A stretch of DNA of 60,000 nt, from the NCBI RefSeq assembly GCF_026151205.1, contig NC_087074.1, positions 19,452,740 to 19,512,739 of the forward strand, written 5' to 3'. The stretch is from Bolinopsis microptera. Lineage: Eukaryota > Ctenophora > Tentaculata > Lobata > Bolinopsidae. Made by a program: the position numbers and the translations under genes. The notes under the pieces are model-generated. The model worked only from the letters and a program-made list of their open reading frames with translations, made no database searches and was not told where the DNA came from. The number at the start of each line of letters is the position of its first letter. Position 1 is the stretch's first letter. This document shows positions 57,501-60,000 of the stretch, in pieces.

Positions 57501-59421
57501 AAATGCAATCTCTGAATACGAACCATTCATTCAAAACATGAGACTATTAATGACCAGCAGAAAAGGCAATTTTGTAAATAGTAAATACATACACAGAAAA
57601 AAGCTAATTTATCTCGTGGTTCTATAACCTGACAAAGAACGTGGTGGCATTTATACCACTAACCACGGACCCAACTCTTTCACTCCCCCCAAAGATACCT
57701 ATATTATCAGTGACCATGTTGTTAATTAATATTACTGAGTTATATTATTATATCGTGTATTGCCGGGAAGGCTGTTAATTTAGGATAGAGTTTTTGTGGC
57801 ACTTATCTTTTTGTTCTTTTGTAGTTTTTCTCACACAGCTGAGTAAAAGTTTTTCAACTTAAAAGCAGTGTTTATAATTCAATTTATTATTATTATTATT
57901 ATACAGTAAACCTAACTTCTTATAAAATAGAAATCATCACGTTTAGGAAACACCTGACTAACGCGTAATGCGAGGTATTAATTAGTTATGTCTATTGTCC
58001 ACCCTATTGAAGAAGTCTTACAAGATAGGAACATAAAGCCATTTTGTGTTTAACGTCGTCTATGGAATGACAAAACTTCAAGATCAGCTCATCTATTATA
58101 TCTTCATAACATGGATCAAACAAAGCCAATTCTTTAGATAAAGAAAAGAGATAAACGACTTATTGTTAGATAAAGAAGAAGAGACCTCTTGATGCAAAAA
58201 CTCCCTTCACAAAACGATCAATACGCCTATAACCAGAATGCCTGGACAACAGAGGTTATGAACCGCGACAATACTCATCTTGTTTAACTTTTTGTTTATT
58301 GTCCTGGTTTATATAGGAGCTATTTAACCACCTGTTAAAAAGGCTGACAAGCCCACACAACAAAAGGGACAAGAACTTAAACGGTTAAACCTTTAAGAAA
58401 GGCGGTGGTCAGACAATGGGCAGAGGGTATGAATGGAAACTAAAGAATGGATCACTGAAAACTATTTGATATCGCCATGGTACCATTGTTACTTCCCAGC
58501 TGGGCGGGATACTCCTATGGGATACTCATATGGATATCCTTATATCTTAGAAAAATAGAGCACTACATGATCTTAAAATGGTTGTCTAATTCCTACAACC
58601 CTGAGTTATGAACATTAATGTCAGCTCCTAATATTATGATCATTGTAAATTTACAAAAATAAAGAATGTTTCAGTTTGACAAGAACACAGTTTTCACTGG
58701 AATGTATATAATATAAGTACTTGAGTACGGCTTAGTACTTAATTCGCTGTACTTGCAAACTAACAAGTCAACGTAAGGTAACCTGAAGACAGGTGAAAGT
58801 GGGTACACGAGCACATCTGAAGACACAAGACGCCCCATGATTACAACAAACATGGACACATACTGGCAAAAGAACAAGTCAAACGACGAACTTACAATAA
58901 AATTTCTCTCCTGCTTAACGTGTTTAACAAACGTGATTTCATTAAAAATGCGGTAAATTCCGATCAACGATTGAGTCCAACAGTTTCGAAACTCCTGAAG
59001 ACCTATGTTATTCGAAGTTATGTCAGTTCTCATATGAAATTAGTGAAGCTCTGGGCGGCTAGGTATTTTATCTTGAAGATTCTCTAAATTCCGGGCCCTG
59101 TTAAACTCCTTCACATCACAATACTTAAACAACATACCACTTCACGTACGTAACTACGTACTAACTACTATTATCTATTAATACTAATATTACTAGTATT
59201 ATTAATTACTCTACTAGGATTCCTGTACTAAACCTTTTGTCGTACTGATAAGGAGGTGCTCTGCTGCAGCAGTGATGAAAACCATTTCTTGTCTCCTGGG
59301 ATGACTCAGTGACGACGTTCATCAGAGGATCGTCTATTGAAGAGATCTTTTCGTGAGACAAGTTGAGACACGAACTGCGTTGAGACATGTCGAGACCAGA
59401 AGAAGTATGAGGCCCTGTCAT
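45558..59421 (-). CDS. NADK: NAD kinase
   Basis: Phosphorylates NAD+ to NADP+ in the cytosol. Ten minus-strand exons join in frame: 59421-59234, 57398-57275, 57166-56995, 56891-56806, 56680-56578, 54709-54597, 52417-52318, 50873-50716, 50189-50107, 45696-45558; about 421 residues (human about 446). Landmarks: a variable N-terminus; WTRPPSNCLVIKKYHDSAVL; IDFIACLGGDGTLLYASSLF (the GGDGT motif); PPIIAFSLGSLGFLTPF; VLNEVVIHRG; GDGVIVATPTGSTAYAAATG (substrate-binding loop); ITPICPHSLSFRPI; ISFDGRHRQDF; and C-terminal SEYPLPCIDKEG...DWFNGL...LQWN. The ATG at 59421 is the first in frame; the first exon has a donor AAAAG/GTTTAG that fits the next acceptor. The acceptor of exon 7 is duplicated about 14 times upstream in a 76-bp array. 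The last intron is 4.4 kb and holds another minisatellite and a LINE fragment. Confidence 0.95.
45892..46031. repeat. (TGAAA)n microsatellite, about 27 copies
   Basis: Perfect pentanucleotide run, ending GAAATAAAGC. On the minus strand it reads (TTTCA)n and follows a LINE ORF1 fragment about 300 bp away, so it may be the simple-repeat 3' end of that element. Confidence 0.95.
46337..46801 (-). pseudogene. LINE ORF1-like fragment
   Basis: An open frame of 154 codons with a coiled-coil start (MEELKSDLIRSQNTVIKLQA) and an RRM-like start RNVLIFGLKETDEE, then RKSADKTRPVKV, the pattern of ORF1 proteins of CR1/L2/L1-type non-LTR elements. It ends soon after, and no reverse transcriptase follows. It lies in the last NAD kinase intron, in the same orientation as that gene. 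It is either an internally deleted LINE or an ORF1-only non-autonomous element. Confidence 0.65.
47143..49145. repeat. 50-bp minisatellite (about 40 copies) in the last NAD kinase intron
   Basis: Unit: TTCTACTGAGTGCAGGTGG then TTCCAGAACCTTCTCACTCT then ACACTGCAGGT. Variants (CAGCTGG, TTTATACTGA, TGGATCC) recur in blocks; the CAGCTGG/TTTATACTG pair at about 47606/47641 returns at about 47856/47881, five units later, so there is some higher-order structure. Both GCAGGTGG and CTGCAGGTTT contain CAG/GT words. I could not connect the unit to any nearby exon. Confidence 0.95.
49146..50106. other. NAD kinase intron, no feature seen
   Basis: Unique AT-rich sequence between the 50-bp array and the exon at 50107-50189. 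No coding or repeat signal recognised. Confidence 0.5.
50874..52317. other. NAD kinase intron
   Basis: No gene. A short two-copy repeat (GTCATACATTTAAGTTCTGCT and GTCATACATTAAAGTTCTGC, about 51126 and 51175, each followed by TTTTTAAGGGG.AGATATAAGA) is the only structure noticed. Confidence 0.5.
52389..53480 (-). repeat. 76-bp minisatellite spanning a NAD kinase splice acceptor (about 14 copies)
   Basis: Read in the gene's direction, each unit contains the intron end ACACCCTTGTGACCAG and the first 30 bases of exon 7 (GTATTGAACGAGGTGGTGAT...). The copy nearest the exon (52389-52464) is the real junction; the others extend upstream into the intron. Units are very similar, with G/C variants in CTGGTGAC/CTGGTCAC; one near 53010 has an extra CCATTCA and the last is truncated. 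76 is not a multiple of three, and after the 30 exon bases each upstream copy soon meets a stop, so only the innermost acceptor supports the full protein. Confidence 0.95.
53731..54512. mobile_element. MITE with CCTTATCGGACC termini, 0.78 kb
   Basis: The left end ACCTTATCGGACCTTATTTG (53731) and the right end CAAATAAGGTCCGATAAGGT (ending 54511) are exact inverted repeats, followed inward by repeats of GAACGGACATTAA. Near the right end GGACGGACTTTAACTT is tandemly repeated three times (54395-54445). No coding capacity. It sits in a NAD kinase intron. Confidence 0.88.
54710..55835. other. NAD kinase intron
   Basis: No coding signal. A 9-bp microsatellite (GTACCTCTT, four copies) is at about 55000-55036. 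The rest is AT-rich unique sequence. Confidence 0.5.
55836..56320. mobile_element. MITE with about 90-bp inverted termini
   Basis: ATCACGATTGAATAATCTAA at 55837 is mirrored by the complement at 56319-56290 (TTAGATTATTTGATCGTGAT), and the inverted match extends inward through ACACGC...TTATTACT.TGATTC.TCTGCACCAG and GCGTATG. Length about 0.48 kb, non-coding. It adjoins an end fragment of a different MITE family at 56327. Confidence 0.82.
56327..56420. mobile_element. End fragment of the CCTTATCGG-type MITE
   Basis: Reads as the reverse complement of the left end of the MITE at 53731 (GGTTTTGAATGCCTTCGAGC, then TTAATGCCCGTTCA, then CATCCGATAAGG). The other end is not found nearby, so the copy is truncated, possibly broken where the MITE at 55836-56320 lies. 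Confidence 0.75.
57399..59233. other. First NAD kinase intron
   Basis: 1.8 kb of AT-rich unique sequence with a short (ATT)n run at about 57883-57903. Open frames here show no recognisable protein. Confidence 0.5.
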
Positions 59422-60000
59422 TCTATAACACTTTCAACCAACTAATACAGGACAGCGTGTCTTTTTGAGTTACATTTAACGTGGCAAACGATAAAAATAA
59501 ACACATGAAAAGATCAACAATAATATGTCAGGTCGTGACAACAAATATCGATTAAGGCAATGAGATGACATTAGGGATAATTACAATGGTTTAGCTCATA
59601 GCTGCTGCTTAACAAGCTCACACGATCACACCACGTCCAAGAATAACACAACACCTGATAGTACATGGTAAACCGTGCATGTGCAGTTTATAAAACGCAA
59701 TAGTGGGAACTGAGCAAGCTGTTAAATAGTGCATGTCTCCAATTAGGCTAATTACAGCGTCATCAGTTGTTCCCTTATCAGAAGTAAAATTCTAAAGAAA
59801 TAGCACTTCAGGTGACTAGGAGGCGGAGGAGAAATGTGGGTATTTATAGGGTAGTATGTGTAGTATGTGGACTTGACGGTAGCACCCTGACAACTCGTAT
59901 CACTATTTATCTGAACTAATTTTAGGAATTTGTAAATCATGGACAAGGGAGCAGGTGTGCAACTATTTTTCATATAATATATCGTACGATTTGTTGTTGG
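59422..60000. other. NAD kinase 5' flank
   Basis: Sequence upstream of the presumed start codon, expected to hold the 5' untranslated region and promoter. I see no convincing core promoter element or gene. Confidence 0.4.

Noticed and set aside
58671-59033. 120-codon minus-strand frame in the first NAD kinase intron
   Set aside because: No similarity recognised, and AT-rich intron composition is sufficient to explain it.

Overview
The window is animal nuclear DNA. It is AT-rich, its genes are split by GT-AG introns, and it carries many minisatellites, transposon remnants and nested genes. The domain set (MORC, LSD1/KDM1A, NT5DC1, BOLA1, NAD kinase, plus PAN, SRCR, bulb-type lectin and galectin-like surface proteins) and the mobile elements (a Penelope-like element with a GIY-YIG domain, an IS630/Tc1-mariner relative, MITEs) suggest a marine invertebrate. 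A cnidarian is my best guess, but the species is not decided by anything I can see.

Layout. 1-4.9 kb (+): 3' part of a MORC3/4-type gene, with the ATPase N-terminus off the left edge. 5-10.3 kb: mobile elements (a palindromic GC-rich repeat, a reverse transcriptase remnant, a poly(A) retroposon with 14-bp target duplication, an IS630/Tc1-like element with long terminal inverted repeats). 11.1-13.1 kb (+): NT5DC1-like gene, followed by intronless BOLA1 (13.6 kb) and a 0.5-kb MITE. 14.8-42.1 kb (+): one LSD1/KDM1A-like gene. Its 17.6-kb intron holds three antisense receptor genes (one SP-B_lectin-SRCR-SRCR-TM, two SP-PAN-SRCR-SRCR-TM paralogues in a recent segmental duplication) and three insertions: a Penelope-like element and two TIR elements full of a repeated short motif. 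A second, 3.5-kb intron holds an antisense secreted galectin-like gene. 42.4-43.2 kb: a 22-bp E-box minisatellite derived from an LSD1 exon. 45.6-59.4 kb (-): complete NAD kinase gene in 10 exons, convergent with LSD1, its introns containing 50-bp and 76-bp minisatellites, MITEs and a LINE ORF1.

The main pattern to check is a recurrent duplication of exon-intron junctions. Three minisatellites (44 bp and 54 bp in MORC, 76 bp in NAD kinase) have units that each carry a genuine splice site plus the adjoining exon bases, and lie on the intron side of the true junction. Two further junction fragments (a MORC donor, an LSD1 donor) are duplicated once, and the LSD1 22-bp array is an exon fragment. 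The 54-bp unit is a multiple of three, so alternative donors could add whole 18-residue repeats to the MORC protein. A second notable structure is a 2.85-kb TIR element inserted in a PAN-domain exon, with about 20 copies of a TGTGACNAANTTTACA-like motif whose orientation flips at the element's centre.

How the genes relate: MORC and LSD1 are chromatin proteins, the nested antisense genes are secreted or membrane recognition proteins, and the others are housekeeping enzymes. Nothing in the sequence shows that they work in one pathway. All exon boundaries were read by eye from GT-AG sites, reading-phase continuity and remembered family sequences; no alignment or transcript data were available.
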